DNA of 64,000 nt from Candidula unifasciata (lineage: Eukaryota; Mollusca; Gastropoda; Stylommatophora; Geomitridae), in assembly GCA_905116865.2 (NCBI GenBank), contig CAJHNH020002557.1, positions 232,501 to 296,500 on the forward strand, written 5' to 3'. A model generated the notes under the pieces. It was given only the letters and a program-made list of their open reading frames with translations, was not told where the DNA came from and did no database searches. The position numbers and the translations under genes are program-made. Shown here one piece after another: positions 32,837 to 43,874 of the stretch; within the stretch, counting starts at the first letter, position 1, and each line of letters starts with the position of its first letter.

Positions 32837-33003
32837 CAGGGTTATTCCACTCAGCACCAAAATATTGAAAATAGGGATCGTCGCGGGTCTTTGGGCCATG
32901 CCACAGCGTAGAAAGACATACTATACAACGGGCAATGATCCGCGGGCCACTTTCTATACCTCTACGAGCCGGATTCGGTCCTTGGATCAGTTGAGTAGCG
33001 CTG
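32837..33003. mobile_element. hAT-like MITE
   Basis: Starts CAGGGTTATTCCACTCAGC and ends TCAGTTGAGTAGCGCTG, imperfect inverted repeats. Contains CGCGGGCCACTTTC and GCCGGATTCGGTCC, blocks typical of short hAT elements. Flanks CTCTCTTC (32829-32836) and CTCTAAGC (33004-33011) agree at 5 of 8 bases. Confidence 0.55.
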
Positions 33004-33011
33004 CTCTAAGC

Positions 33012-33905
33012 GATAACTCAGCACACAGCTCAACTATGCCGAAGTTTTTTTTTTTTTTTTGGTTTAAACATCAGGCTATCTACATAAAGAATAGGATAAG
33101 AATAAAATTTGTGCTTTAGCACGCGAATAAATATCACGGTAGTCGGCATGGAACACGATGATACATAAATCTAGTATCATATTTAAAGAAAGACTGCAAC
33201 CCTCAGGTAGGAAATAAAACTTGAATTTAACATATTATATCAATGAGGATCGTTAATTATACTACTCTGCCATTATGGGGAACGGCCTGCCTGCTAAATA
33301 AATTGTACCGTATCTTGGAGAGACTCGACATACGACCGTCAACAATGGAAGCATATCACTAGGAGAGGCAAATTTGTCAAATACCCCCCAAGCAAACAAC
33401 AACAATAAACACAATAACAATAGAAACTGACGAATTTTCTCCCTGCAATATTCTCCTCTCGTATTTAAAACATTTACGGCGACGGAATAATAGTTCCCGC
33501 GGATTTGGACAGTCCGGGCAAGATGGAGTCTTCAGATTTGACGAGATGCGACGGCGGGCGTTGAAAGCAACAGATTTACCGCTTGAAAGTAGATTTTCCT
33601 GCGCGCTGGCGGGCTTTTCATGTTTGTAAAAGCGCGATGTTTGAGCTGGTAACGGCTGCCTATTCAGTCAAGGGGACTCAAACTTGATTCAACGATCCTC
33701 TATGACCTGTGTATATGATTTATTGCATTCCTTTGTACGGCGCAGGATCGTCGCAGAATTAAGCTGCCCTTTCGCGGGCCTTCTATGGTCTCTTTGCTGC
33801 TTTGTAGCGCCGTGATCCAACCCCGATTTTGGCGAACGTTAAGGTCGTCAAAGTCATACCTCTATCGACGCTACAGCGACCGTTTCACAAATACACTTTT
33901 TTTTT
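33012..33905. other. No recognisable gene; moderately GC-rich unique block 33470-33860
   Basis: No exon, RNA gene or repeat match. The 33470-33860 block is less AT-rich than its surroundings and does not match any family here. A regulatory role is possible but unsupported. Confidence 0.35.
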
Positions 33906-33929
33906 TTTTTTATTAGTCGTTTGATAACT

Positions 33930-34615
33930 ATGAAATTATTTCAGGGTCGTCTGAAAATATTACACGATTTTAGTGGTCGTTTCAATAATGTTACATTATT
34001 CTAGTAGTAATTTTTTGTTGAAAAATAGAATTATTATAGTGGTTGTTGGAAAACAAAAATTACATATATTTAGTGTTCGTCTGAAAAATGTGTTATTTTA
34101 TCTCATCATTTTAAAATTACTATATTTTTTTAGTAGTTTCTTCAAACAATATTTGATCATTGTAATGTTCCGTTTTGTAACAATTAAATTATTTTAGTAG
34201 TTGTTTCAAAAATATTGCATTTTTTTAGCGGTTGTTTCAAAAATATTTATTATTTTAGTATTAATTTTAGAAGAAAAAAATACCTAATTTTAGTGGTTAT
34301 TAAAAAATTATCACATCATTTGAGTGGTCGTTTAAAAAATATATTTCATTATTTTAGTAGTTGTTTCAGAAATATCCCATTAGTTTAGCAGTCGTTAAAA
34401 ATATCACAATATTTTAGCAGTCGTTAAAAATATCACATTATTTTAGCAGTCGTTAAAAATATGACATTATTTTAGCAGTCGTTAAAAATATGACATTGTT
34501 TTAGCAGTCGTTAAAAGTATCACATTATTTTAGCAGTCGTTAAAAATATGACATTATTTTAGCAGTCGTTAAAAATATGACATTATTTTAGTGCTCATTT
34601 CCAAAATACCATTTC
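33930..34615. repeat. 29-bp AT-rich array with a homogeneity gradient
   Basis: Units built on TTATTTTAGCAGTCGTTAAA plus AATATGACA. From 34395 to 34590 the units are nearly identical; to the left they become progressively divergent and variable in length (TTTTAGTGGTCGTTT variants). Confidence 0.88.
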
Positions 34616-34619
34616 AATA

Positions 34620-35270
34620 CGATGACTGTTTCACATTTAATATTCCATTTCAGTGTCCATTTCGTCTGTATGTTATCTGAACTTTTAGGGAAGGCAACAA
34701 TCTGTAGAATTGCACCTTACCAAACATGTCTACAATGGGCAGGTTTGGGCTTAAGATTGACTACCTCATCCCATAAAAATGTAAGCCAGAAACCAAAAAA
34801 AAAAAAAAAAAAACAGGAAGTCTCCATTGCTAAGTCGTTAGGTCGTTTGTGTATTTCTCCACGGCGTTTCCGCAAAAAATGTCCTTGTCTTGTATTCATA
34901 ATTGTCCCCAAAAAATTCCCCTGGCTTATTTTCATAAGATTTTTTTCAAGCCCAAAATCTACATTTGTATTATCACTTCTCTTCGAGTCCCAAGTAAAGC
35001 ATGATGTGTGATGGCTTCTTATCACATGCACCCATGAAGCCCAACCTTTGCATTATGTTGATTTACGCCTGGTTACAGAATGCCAAAAACGTCTGGCCAC
35101 TTCCACTGCAATGTTAATCTGTGCAACTGATGCACTCATGGCGTTCAAACATTATTTCTCATGCCTCCTTGAGCATCCTCTGCCATATCGCCTAGTACCG
35201 AAAGAGTCAAATCATTAATATAAGTATAAATAGATTTCCTATGTTTTTGCACTTTCTATTTGATACCACA
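34620..35270. other. No recognisable gene
   Basis: AT-rich, with a poly-A run at 34797-34812. No supported feature. Confidence 0.35.
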
Positions 35271-35273
35271 GAT

Positions 35274-35466
35274 CAGTGGCTCGCAAACGTCCTAATGCCA
35301 CGACATTTTTATAGTTTCCTTAAGTTGTGGCGCTCTACAAACAATTATTTTCCTTCATACTCTCTATGAATATGTGTTTTCCGATGATCTTAGGCGACAC
35401 ATGTGAAAGGGTCGTTCGACCTCCCCCCGCCCCAAAGGGTCGCGACCGACAGGTTGAAAACCACTG
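35274..35466. mobile_element. hAT-like MITE, 193 bp
   Basis: Ends CAGTGGCTCGCAAACGT and, inverted, CAGTGGTTTTCAACCTGT; contains GGGTCGCGACCGACAGG, the hallmark of a widespread short hAT family. Flanks CCACAGAT (35266-35273) and CCATAGAG (35467-35474) match at 6 of 8 bases, a decayed 8-bp duplication. Confidence 0.8.
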
Positions 35467-35799
35467 CCATAGAGCTTTCACCACATCCGCTTTATCATAC
35501 AGAAGTTCACTAAAAAATGTTTCTCTGTGATGCGTCATGATCAGTTCTGTTCTACAAGGTGCCGTAGCCAGTTAGTTCCATTACAGTTCTTTTACACGTA
35601 TGTTATGTAATATTAGCACAATTAACGTTACTGCACACTGGATAATCCCACGCGTGCTCAGTCTTCCAAATTATTTCTACGGATTTTCACATGAGTAGCT
35701 GGTTAACGTTTTCCTTTCGCAGCTTAGAAGCCGGCTTCGCCATAATTTGCTCTCATGTCACACAAAGTGATGACATCATTAATGGGGTGACTGAAGTCG

Positions 35800-36245
35800 A
35801 GCTGATTGCAAGACATGCTGAATATCACACAAAATGTGATAGGAAGGTTCAACAGAGGGAGATGGAAAAGACGCACACAAACACAACCGAACGTTTCGAC
35901 CAAAGTGTATCAATGTAGTACTAAATACAGCGCAAACTGTGATTAGAAAACTCATTGGACAAGACAACAGAGCTAATAAAAAAAAACCAAGGGTAAAATG
36001 AACCAAGAAGTACGTAATGGGGGGAAATATAAATATAAAGGACTATAATACGAAACGAATTAAGTTAGAAAAAGAGGGAAAAACTATAAAAAAGTTAAAT
36101 AAAAAAACACGTAAATAAATTAAAATAAATTAAGCTGTAAGTAAATAAATTAAATAAAGCCTGTGTGTACGTCTCTTCCATTCGTTCCGTTGAGCTTTCT
36201 AGTCATATTTTGTGTTATATTCAGCATCTCATGTCATACAATCAT
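35800..36245. repeat. Imperfect inverted repeat with Penelope/retrozyme-like motif
   Basis: 35805-35890 (complement) and 36165-36240 align as inverted copies (ATTTTGTGTGATATTCAGCA against ATTTTGTGTTATATTCAGCA). The left arm contains CCGAACGTTTCGACC, shared with 50390-50425. About 275 bp of AT-rich DNA separates the arms. Confidence 0.55.
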
Positions 36246-36600
36246 GTTACTGTCAGATTCGTAGTTATCCACTAGCCTAGCCCGTGTGATGATAGTGGCT
36301 CTGTCCAGGCTTGTTCCCACAGGCGTTGACCCATTGCTGACCAGTTGGTCCGCTCATTCGTTATGATGTACACTGGCTTGCCCAGGTGTGTAGATCCAGG
36401 TGAAGGAGGTTAAGTGCGATTTTCGAATGCTTTTTACCCGTCCAGTTTGTAGACTACACTGCTGCGATTCTCAGAAGCATATTTAAAGAGTCGTCTGACA
36501 CGATTACGGCGTGTGTGGATGCAAGATTTGCTGCTCATGCTAGTTAGTGCTCTAGACGATCAGGCTTGATGTGGTTGCCTGGTAAGCTGTCGCTATCCTC
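36240..36600 (-). pseudogene. LINE RNase H fragment
   Basis: The minus strand reads AVIVSDDSLNMLLRIAAV, then TWIYTPGQASVHHNERADQL and TSLDRATIITRARL. The spaced Asp and the H-x-NERAD motif identify a LINE-type RNase H. Frameshifts separate the pieces. It differs from the RNase H of the 25.9-30.8 kb element, so it is a different family. Confidence 0.75.
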
Positions 36601-36609
36601 TTTCATTGT

Positions 36610-37360
36610 TTTCTGCCCTTTTTTTTGACACGACTACCTGGCTGGTTGGTTTTGGAAAACAAACCAAAAAATCGTCAAGCGACTACCATTGTTTGGTTTC
36701 CTTATAACATACAGGTGCTTGCATTGAATGACGCCATCATACATTTAATACGTCTGTCTGTTTCCCGCCATTTATGCTAATAACTCAGAACCGTAGGCCG
36801 CCACTGGCCAGGTACAAGTAGCCCAGGTTTCCCTTCGTTATTTGATATTTTGGCCTTCTCATTTTGGCTTTGATCTTTGGTGTGTTGTCCTCATTTGCGT
36901 ATGTAACTCGACACACAGGCAGAAAACAAACACAGACGCTAAACAAATGCACAGTTCTAGCCTTCCACCGCGTATTTGCCTTACTCCTAACTCTAAACTA
37001 ATGGACCTCCAGTCTCCTTTCACTACCAGACTGCGAACATTTGTTCTTTATTTCATATCAGTGATCCCAAACAGCGATTGCAAGTTCTTCTTATTTCATT
37101 TGTCATAACTTGCAAACATCGTGGCCAGATTTTCGACAAGACTCCGCAAAACCGCAGACTTTTCATATAATTACAACATTTGAAAGTCTGGTTTGATTGC
37201 AGTCGAATCCCAATCCTGGGTTTTTTATGTAGAGATTATCGTGTTGCATTTCTTTCCGACTCAAGTTGGTTCTTTTAGAACAGGGTTTCTCAAGCATTTT
37301 CTATGCGCCACATTTTCGTGTGAAATTTGCTGAATCGTTGCGACGTTTGCAATAATATTA
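36610..37360. other. No recognisable gene; repeat pair member at 37183-37266
   Basis: 37183-37266 (CTGGTTTGATTGCAGTCGAA ... CATTTCTTTCCGACTC) recurs at 37966-38041. CAGGGTTTCTCAAGC at 37282 resembles a hAT end without a partner. No exon supported. Confidence 0.45.
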
Positions 37361-37362
37361 AA

Positions 37363-37620
37363 ATACTATTACAAAAACAACCTCTACAACTACTACTGAT
37401 ATTACTACTATTGCTTGTGCTGCTACTACTACCACTACTACTACCATCACCACCACTACTACTGCAACTACTACTACTGACATTATTACTGTGTATACTA
37501 GTAGTACTACTATTCGCCTTACTAATACTGATACTACCACCACTACTACCATTACAGCAACAACAATTGCTGCTACTACTACAACAACTACCACCACCAC
37601 CACTACGACTGTTTATGCTT
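37363..37620. repeat. Imperfect (ACT/ACC)n trinucleotide tract
   Basis: Irregular ACT, ACC, ACA and TGCT triplets for about 250 bp. It gives poly-Leu/Thr/Ser frames on both strands. Confidence 0.9.
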
Positions 37621-38235
37621 GTTACAAGGCGAGAGAGCAGGAAGAGACAGGGAACGATGTATGTCAACAGTTTCTGCTGCTGGGGAAAGTGACTGGGAAA
37701 ATATATTTATATCATTGTTCGATGTCCCTCCCCCCCCCCCCCCCCAATATTCTGTACAGAGGTCAACTTTCTAGTCCCACTGTCATTCTGTCGCGAAGCT
37801 GGCCCTTTCTGCTATTTCGCCCCGGCAATGCAGGTGTGTTTGACCATGAGAAGCCAGATGGATTGATTGGACTGTGATCTCTTGCCCGTGGGACGAGGTA
37901 TCAAGTAAAATGGACGATATTGAAAATTCGTACCTGGAAAGAATGATCTAGCAGGAAGTTTTGAAAGCCTGGTTTGATTGCAGTCAGATCCCCATCCGGT
38001 ATATTTTGTAGAGATTATGGTGCTGCATTTCTTTCCGACTCCCCCAAAAAAGCCTCCCAAAACTGTGGGTGACAATCGATTCGGGAGGAAAAGCAAGAGT
38101 AGTAGTTAACCAGATGACAATGGATGTTAGCAGTGTGGAGGCTGTTGAGGTTGGAGACAGAGCTAATATGGGCTTGTCTTGAGTACAGTGCTGTCAAATA
38201 TTTACACGGCTGGCTCTTTTCGCTGTGTTAATTTG
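37621..38235. other. No gene; C-run and second repeat-pair copy
   Basis: A C run at 37730-37745 and the repeat at 37966-38041. No other support. Confidence 0.4.
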
Positions 38236-38378
38236 CACTTGATGTTTGTCACCTTAATGTTTGTCACCTTGATGTTTGTCACCTTGATGTTTGTCACCTT
38301 GATGTTTGTCACCTTGATGTTTGTCACCTTGATGTTTGTCACTTTGATTTATGTCACCTTGATGTTTGTCACCTTGAT
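38236..38378. repeat. 15-bp array, left part
   Basis: ACCTTGATGTTTGTC repeated about nine times. It is continued at 38674 beyond the SINE-E insertion. Confidence 0.95.
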
Positions 38379-38673
38379 CCCCCCCCCCCCCCCCCGTGTG
38401 GGTTCCGGGGCCCCATTGTGGGGAAGACAAGAATAGACCCACTGCCTCCCCAAAAGCATGTCGTAAGAGTCGAATAATTTGGGGAGCTTTCTTTGAAGTC
38501 GGAGTGCATCTGCCAGAGAGGCAAGGAACCAACAGTCTGTATTCAAGAGAATTAGATCTGTAAAACTGATGCACACGCAACACTCAGGTTCTGGAGCAGG
38601 ACTGCAGTAGTGGACGAGCAACCAGAACTTTCCGCCAGAGTGTACAGCTGGTGAACGCGAAGAAGAAGAAGAA
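38379..38673 (+). mobile_element. SINE-E copy inserted in the 15-bp array
   Basis: Head C-run plus GTGTGGGTTCCGGGGCCCC, CATGTCGTAAGAGTCGAA, TCTGTAAAACTGATGCACAC, CAACCAGAACTTTCCGCCAG, GTGAACGCG and a (GAA)5 tail. Flanks GTCACCTTGAT (38368-38378) and GTGACCTTGAT (38674-38684) are a target duplication with one mismatch. The best-bounded member of SINE-E; no pol III boxes are obvious. Confidence 0.85.
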
Positions 38674-39910
38674 GTGACCTTGATGTTTGTCACCTTGATG
38701 TTTATCACCTTGATGTATGTCACCTTGATGTTTGTCACCTTGATGTTTGTCACCTTGATGTATGTCACCTTGCTGTTTGTCAACTTGATGTTTGTCACCT
38801 TGATGTTTGTCACCTTGATGTTTGTCACCTTGCTGTTTGTCACCTTGATGTTTGTCACCTTGATGTTTGTCACCTTGATGTATGTCACATTGATGTGTGT
38901 CACCTTGATGTATGTCACCTTGATGTTTGTCACCTTGATGTATGTCACCTTGATGTATGTCACCTTGATGTTTGTCACCTTGATGTTTATCACCTTGGTG
39001 TTTATCACCTTGATGTATGTCACCTTGATGTGTGGCACCTTGATGTATGTCACCTTGATGTATGTCACCTTGATGTATGTCACCTTGATGTTTATCACCT
39101 TGATGTATGTCACCTTGATGTATGTCACCTTGATGTATGTCACCTTGATGTTTGTCATCTGGATGTATGTCACCTTGATGTATGTCACCTTGATGTTTGT
39201 CACCTTGATGTATGTCACCTTAATATATGTCACCTTGATGTATGTCACCTTGATGTTTGTCACCTTGATGTTTGTCACCTTGATGTTTGTCACCTTGATG
39301 TTTGTCAACTTGATGTATGTCACTTTGATGTTTGTCACCTTGATGTTTGTCACCTTGATGTATGTCACCTTGATGTTTGTCACCTTGATGTTTATCACCT
39401 TGGTGTTTATCACCTTGATGTATGTCACCTTGATGTATGGCACCTTGATGTTTGTCACCTTGATGTATGTCACCTTGATGTATGTCACCTTGATGTATGT
39501 CACCTTGATGTTTATCACCTTGATGTATGTCACCTTGATGTATGTCACTTTGATGTATGTCACCTTGATGTTTGTCATCTTGATGTATGTCACCTTGATG
39601 TATGTCACCTTGATGTTTGTCACCTTGATGTATGTCACCTTAATATATGTCACCTTGATGTATGTCACCTTGATGTTTGTCACCTTGATGTTTGTCACCT
39701 TGATGTTTGTCACCTTGATGTTTGTCACCTTGATGTATGTCACTTTGATGTTTGTCACCTTGATGTTTGTCACCTTGATGTATGTCACCTTGATGTTTGT
39801 CACCTTGATGTTTGTCACCCTGATGTTTGTCACCTTGATGTTTGTCACCTTGATGTTTGTCACCTTGATGTTTGTCACCTTGATGTTGTCACCTTGATGT
39901 TTGTCACGAT
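38674..39910. repeat. 15-bp array, right part, about 80 copies
   Basis: ACCTTGATGTATGTC and ACCTTGATGTTTGTC units alternate. A segment of about 420 bp (39000-39300) recurs almost in the same unit order at 39400-39720, so a higher-order duplication is present. 15 bp = 5 codons, which keeps frames open. Confidence 0.97.
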
Positions 39911-39924
39911 GATGATTTTCACCA

Positions 39925-40190
39925 TTTTACAGAAGGTCCTCTCAGATCCTGTAATTGGGCTGGAGGTTCTGGGTTCAATCCCTGGTAAGAGCTGGGATTT
40001 GTTTCCGTGGACTTGGACTTCTAGTAATTCCCCCTGGTCTAGGGGTAGTGAGATCGGACGTCTGTGTGTATTGTTGCGCTTTGGCAGTTGGAAATCGAAA
40101 AGAGTAGCCTAACGGCGCTGCCCGGGCACAATTTGGAGTTAAAAATCTACTCAAAGTATTTCAGGATCCTCGCCGGTGCTACAGAGCCTG
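39925..40190 (+). mobile_element. SINE-C copy (+), tRNA-derived
   Basis: B box GGTTCAATCCC at 39972-39982. Body shared with 14905-15255. It begins at the right edge of the 15-bp array. Confidence 0.87.
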
Positions 40191-40299
40191 ATCACTGTGC
40201 TAAGCTTCTTGAGACTCAGACCTGAGTTAGAAGAAGAACGGAGCACTCATGGGTTACTACACGTGTGCCATATTGTTGATCCGTTGTTCAGAACCTCAA

Positions 40300-40413
40300 A
40301 ACCTCAAACTTATCTCTCTCTTAATCTCTCCTTTCTCCATCTGTTATTGCCAATCGCTAATTTTTTTTTTCATTCCCTCTCTGTATTTCTCTCTCTCTCT
40401 TTCTCTCTCTCTG

Positions 40414-40460
<47 letters not shown>

Positions 40461-40525
40461 GTATCTCTTTCTCTCTGTCTCTTTCTCTCTCTCTCTCTGT
40501 CTTTCTATTTCATTCTCTCTCTGTC

Positions 40526-40556
<31 letters not shown>

Positions 40557-40686
40557 TTCTCTCTCTGTATTTCTTTCTCTGTCTCTCTCTCTTTCTGTAC
40601 CTCTTTCTCTCTGTCTCTTTCTCTCAGTCTTTCTATTTCACTCTATCTCTCTCTCTCTCCCTCTCTCTCTCTCTCTCCCCTCTCTC

Positions 40687-40759
<73 letters not shown>

Positions 40760-40760
40760 T
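40300..40760. repeat. (CT)n tract, about 450 bp
   Basis: Mostly CT dinucleotides with TTTCT and CTGT interruptions, perfect from about 40694 to 40755. Confidence 0.96.
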
Positions 40761-40764
40761 ATCA

Positions 40765-41635
40765 GACCACATCAGATATGCAAAGTGCCAATGCTTGAGC
40801 AAACAACAAACGAAAAGTTACACAAACCGGAGCGGCCGCGAGTAGGCAACCTGATAACCGAGCACAAACACAGAGGGCGCCACTCAGCTTGATCGATCCC
40901 CTGAAATGATAATTCCCAGGTCAGGAATGGAAGGCTCTGGGTACAAATTATCATTTAACCTGGCTTTAAACCCACTGTAGGCCTTGAACCGTGGTCATTA
41001 CAAATGTCAATTTACAGTAGAAAATCGTTTGTGATAAAATGGTGGACCTCGTATTCTTCCTGTCAATATCGATACCGCCCAAGTGTAATCCGTCCCTATA
41101 TCAATCGGCTTAACGCGAAGAATAAATACATTAGTACTCTTGTTGCCCAGTCATCTTTGCCGTGTTCATTATATTCCATATTCGATTCGTGGTAAGTGCA
41201 GCAAGATTTGGGGTTCCGTAATGATGACGCTCAAGGGAGATTAAGGTGAATTTCCGACCTGAAATGGGCACGATTTGGGGATATTACAGCCCAATTATTC
41301 CTGGACTCAGGTTACTACGTAACGGTCGGAGCCCTAATGTAACCTCACTGGTGAAAGAGGTTGCTACCTGGGGGGTTCTCATCCGAATATTGGCACTTTG
41401 TGTCACCGGGTGTTAATCGCTCATTGTTCGGTCCCAGTCGGTGTTCATTTGGAGATTGAGTGCCGCAAGAGGATTCTAGGATATAGAGGCATGACTGTAT
41501 CATCATCATGATGTGGCATAAGAGTTCCCGTTTGGTGTTTGCCTCTAAACACGGATGCAAACTTATGGTGTCCGTGATTTTAGTTACAACTCCCCAACTA
41601 GAATGCAGTCCGTTCGTGGGGTGCTGAAGCTCCAT
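40765..41635. other. No gene; repeat F fragment at 41390-41440 (minus)
   Basis: TGGCACTTTGTGTCACCGGG plus TGTTAATCGCTC is the reverse complement of the repeat F core. The remainder is unique-looking. Confidence 0.45.
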
Positions 41636-41636
41636 T

Positions 41637-41712
41637 GGAGGGGGGGGGGAGCTCCATTTGGGGGGGGGGGGCCTCCACTGGGGGGGGAGCTCCATTGGGG
41701 GGGGGGGAGGTT
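41637..41712. repeat. Four G-tracts in a GGAGCTCCATT-(G)n repeat
   Basis: Runs of 8-12 G at 41640-41649, 41660-41671, 41680-41687 and 41697-41707, separated by AGCTCCATT or CCTCCACT. Strong potential for G-quadruplex on the + strand. Confidence 0.9.
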
Positions 41713-41714
41713 AG

Positions 41715-41888
41715 AGCGAAGACTCACTGTGGTCCTAACAAGCATGTCGTGAAAGGCAACTTATCATGGGTGTTTCCTTTAAAGTCGGAAACGAGGCACG
41801 AAGAGTCTGCATACAAATAATTCAGATATATAAACTGAATCACATTCAAACACTCACATTCTGGAACAAAATTAAATTCAATACCTGA
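41715..41888 (+). mobile_element. SINE-E copy (+), partial
   Basis: CATGTCGTGAAAGGCAACTT, AAAGTCGGAAACGAGGC, AGTCTGCATACAAATAA and CACATTCTGGAAC match the family. It runs directly into the trinucleotide tract. Confidence 0.75.
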
Positions 41889-42462
41889 TTGCTGCTGCTG
41901 CCGCTACTACTTCTACTAACACTGCTACAACTAATGTTACTGCTGCTTCTGCTACTACTGCTGCTGCTACTACTGCTGCTGCTACTACTTCTACTAACAC
42001 TGCTACAACTTATGTTACTGCTGCTACTACTGCTGCTGCTACTACTTCTACTAACACTGCTACAACTTATGTTACTGCTGCTACTACTGCTGCTGCTACT
42101 ACTGCTGCTGCTACTACTTCTACTAACACTGCTACAACTAATGTTACTGCTGCTTCTGCTACTACTGCTGCTGCTACTACTGCTGCTGCTACTACTTCTA
42201 CTAACACTGCTACAACTTATGTTACTGCTGCTACTACTGCTGCTGCTACTAATTCTACTAATACTGCTACAACTTATGTTACTGCTGCTGCTGCTGCTAC
42301 TACTACTACTACTACCACTTTTAATGCTACTGCTTCTACTACTTCTGCTGATACAACTATTGTTCCTACTGTTGCTGCCGCTGCTACTGCTACTAAGACT
42401 ACTGCCACTGCTACTGCTGCTACTATTACTGCTGCTGCTACTACTACTACCAACAGTTAGTC
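41889..42462. repeat. (TGC/TAC)n tract with higher-order units
   Basis: Triplets TGC, TAC and CTG with a recurrent block ACTTCTACTAACACTGCTAC plus AACTTATGTTACTGC seen six times, 70-110 bp apart. Confidence 0.95.
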
Positions 42463-42654
42463 CAGAATAAAGAACGCAATGAATGACAAGGAGTAGCAGT
42501 TGCAGTACAAATTAATATCAGCGTGACAACACATCAGTAGTTAACTAGACTTCTCAACAAGTAGCGGCCATTGAAGGATTTGTTTGTGTGTTTAACGTCT
42601 GTGAGTGTGTACATATGTACACGTGTGTAAGTAATTACGTCGAGTTTTAATGAG

Positions 42655-42880
42655 AGAAAATAAAGGACCCTTTTTTCACGGCTTTGGGCATATTAGCTTA
42701 GACCTATTTTGTAAAAACCAATCGGTACTTCGGTGGGTGATGTGGTCAGTATGATGCCGGCCTCCTTTACTTCCCAGGACTATACCCTGTACCCACTATA
42801 GGCTGGGTCGACCTGGGAGCCAAGTACATTTTTAAAAAAGGAAAAACAAAGTCCTTCTCCGCTACGACACGAGCCCGCAA
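42655..42880 (-). mobile_element. SINE-B copy 2 (minus)
   Basis: Complement of the SINE-B body: AAAGGACCCTTTTTTCACGG, CCTCCTTTACTTCCCAGGAC, GGTCGACCTGGGAGCCAAG. The promoter end is decayed. Confidence 0.85.
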
Positions 42881-42896
42881 GCTGTTTTAAAGACAT

Positions 42897-43270
42897 CATC
42901 ATCATCATCAAGTGCCTGACTGACTGGCGTTGGCGATCATGCCTTTCCACAATCTGCTAACTGCAGCTGCGTGTATCAGTTCGTGTGTTGACACCCCTCC
43001 AGGCCATGACAGAAGGCCATCAAGAATTATTCTCGCATTGTCTTCCTTTGTCTCTTTTCCCACAGATTTTTCCAGTGGTCACAACATGCTCCATTTTCCC
43101 TCTTCTCACAACATGCTCCATTTTCCCTCTTCTCACAACATGCTCCATTTTCCCTCTTCTCACAACATGCTCCATTTTCCCTCTTCTCACAACATGCTCC
43201 ATTTTCCCTCTTCTCACAACATGCTCCATTTTCCCTCTTCTCACAACATGACAACATCAACAAACACGGT
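42897..43270 (-). pseudogene. RTE-like LINE (L5), second copy with 24-bp coding expansion
   Basis: 3' end CATCATCATCATCATCAAGT (an (ATG)n tail on the minus strand). Upstream on the minus strand: GKICGKRDKGRQCENNS preceded by seven in-frame copies of the octapeptide RRGKMEHV. Same gene order as 14772-17740. Confidence 0.85.
43074..43252. repeat. 24-bp array, about 7 copies
   Basis: CACAACATGCTCCATTTTCC plus CTCT repeated without change. It encodes RRGKMEHV on the minus strand and equals the LINE L5 segment that expanded with a 43-bp period at 15.4-17.5 kb. Confidence 0.96.
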
Positions 43271-43429
43271 TTAAAGACATACTAAATAAGAAAAAAGAAG
43301 GTAATGTTAAATCCGGCACAGGTAACCTTTTAACCTTTTCTGCCATTTAGAGTTATATATTAATTAAGTAACAGACAATGTATTGATTGGCACTCATAGA
43401 AAGGAGTGGAAAGATAGAAGAACACACTA

Positions 43430-43515
43430 GACAACATAAAAGCGAAAGCTATAGTTACTGTGCCGGGAATCGAACCTGTCACCTCCAGACGGAGTGTGCG
43501 CCTTGCTAGGAAAAG
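43430..43515 (-). repeat. tRNA-like SINE head fragment
   Basis: The minus strand has a perfect B box GGTTCGATTCC and an A box-like TAGCAAGGCGC about 30 bp upstream. No body is shared with another copy here. Confidence 0.45.
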
Positions 43516-43554
43516 AAGTGTACTAAGAACTTAGTTAACTAGGGCGGATCAATC

Positions 43555-43830
43555 CATACCAAGCGCTTTATAGGGCTGTAAACTCCGACGGAAAGTTGTG
43601 GATGTTTATCCACTTCTGGATATGGTCTTCTTCTGTTACCTGAGTGTTGCATGCACGTCCGTATTACAGATCTAGCTTACTTATATGCAGACTGTTGGGC
43701 GAATGGGCTCTAACCTGGAAGGAAATACACATAATTAGTCGTTTCTTACGACATGAATAGGGGACGGGGGAGGGGGGGGGGGGTTATTTTCCCGACAAAT
43801 GGGGTACCGGAACTCACATGGGGGAAACAG
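43555..43830 (-). mobile_element. SINE-E copy (minus)
   Basis: Complement order of the family: GGCTGTAAACTCCGACGG, AAAGTTGTGGATG, CCGTATTACAGATCT, TTAGTCGTTTCTTACGACAT, then a G run and CCGGAACTCACATGG. Confidence 0.8.
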
Positions 43831-43874
43831 ATTACAACACCCGAAACACGTTTGTTGGAGAATTACCAGAACGG

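Noticed and set aside
37282..37320. hAT-like end CAGGGTTTCTCAAGC
   Set aside because: No inverted partner or 8-bp duplication could be found nearby.
38349..40112. 400-500-codon open frames in the ACCTTGATGT array
   Set aside because: The 15-bp unit keeps several frames open on both strands at once, as expected for a satellite and not for a protein.
43430..43515. A functional tRNA on the minus strand
   Set aside because: Good B box, but the A box is imperfect and no matching acceptor stem was found.
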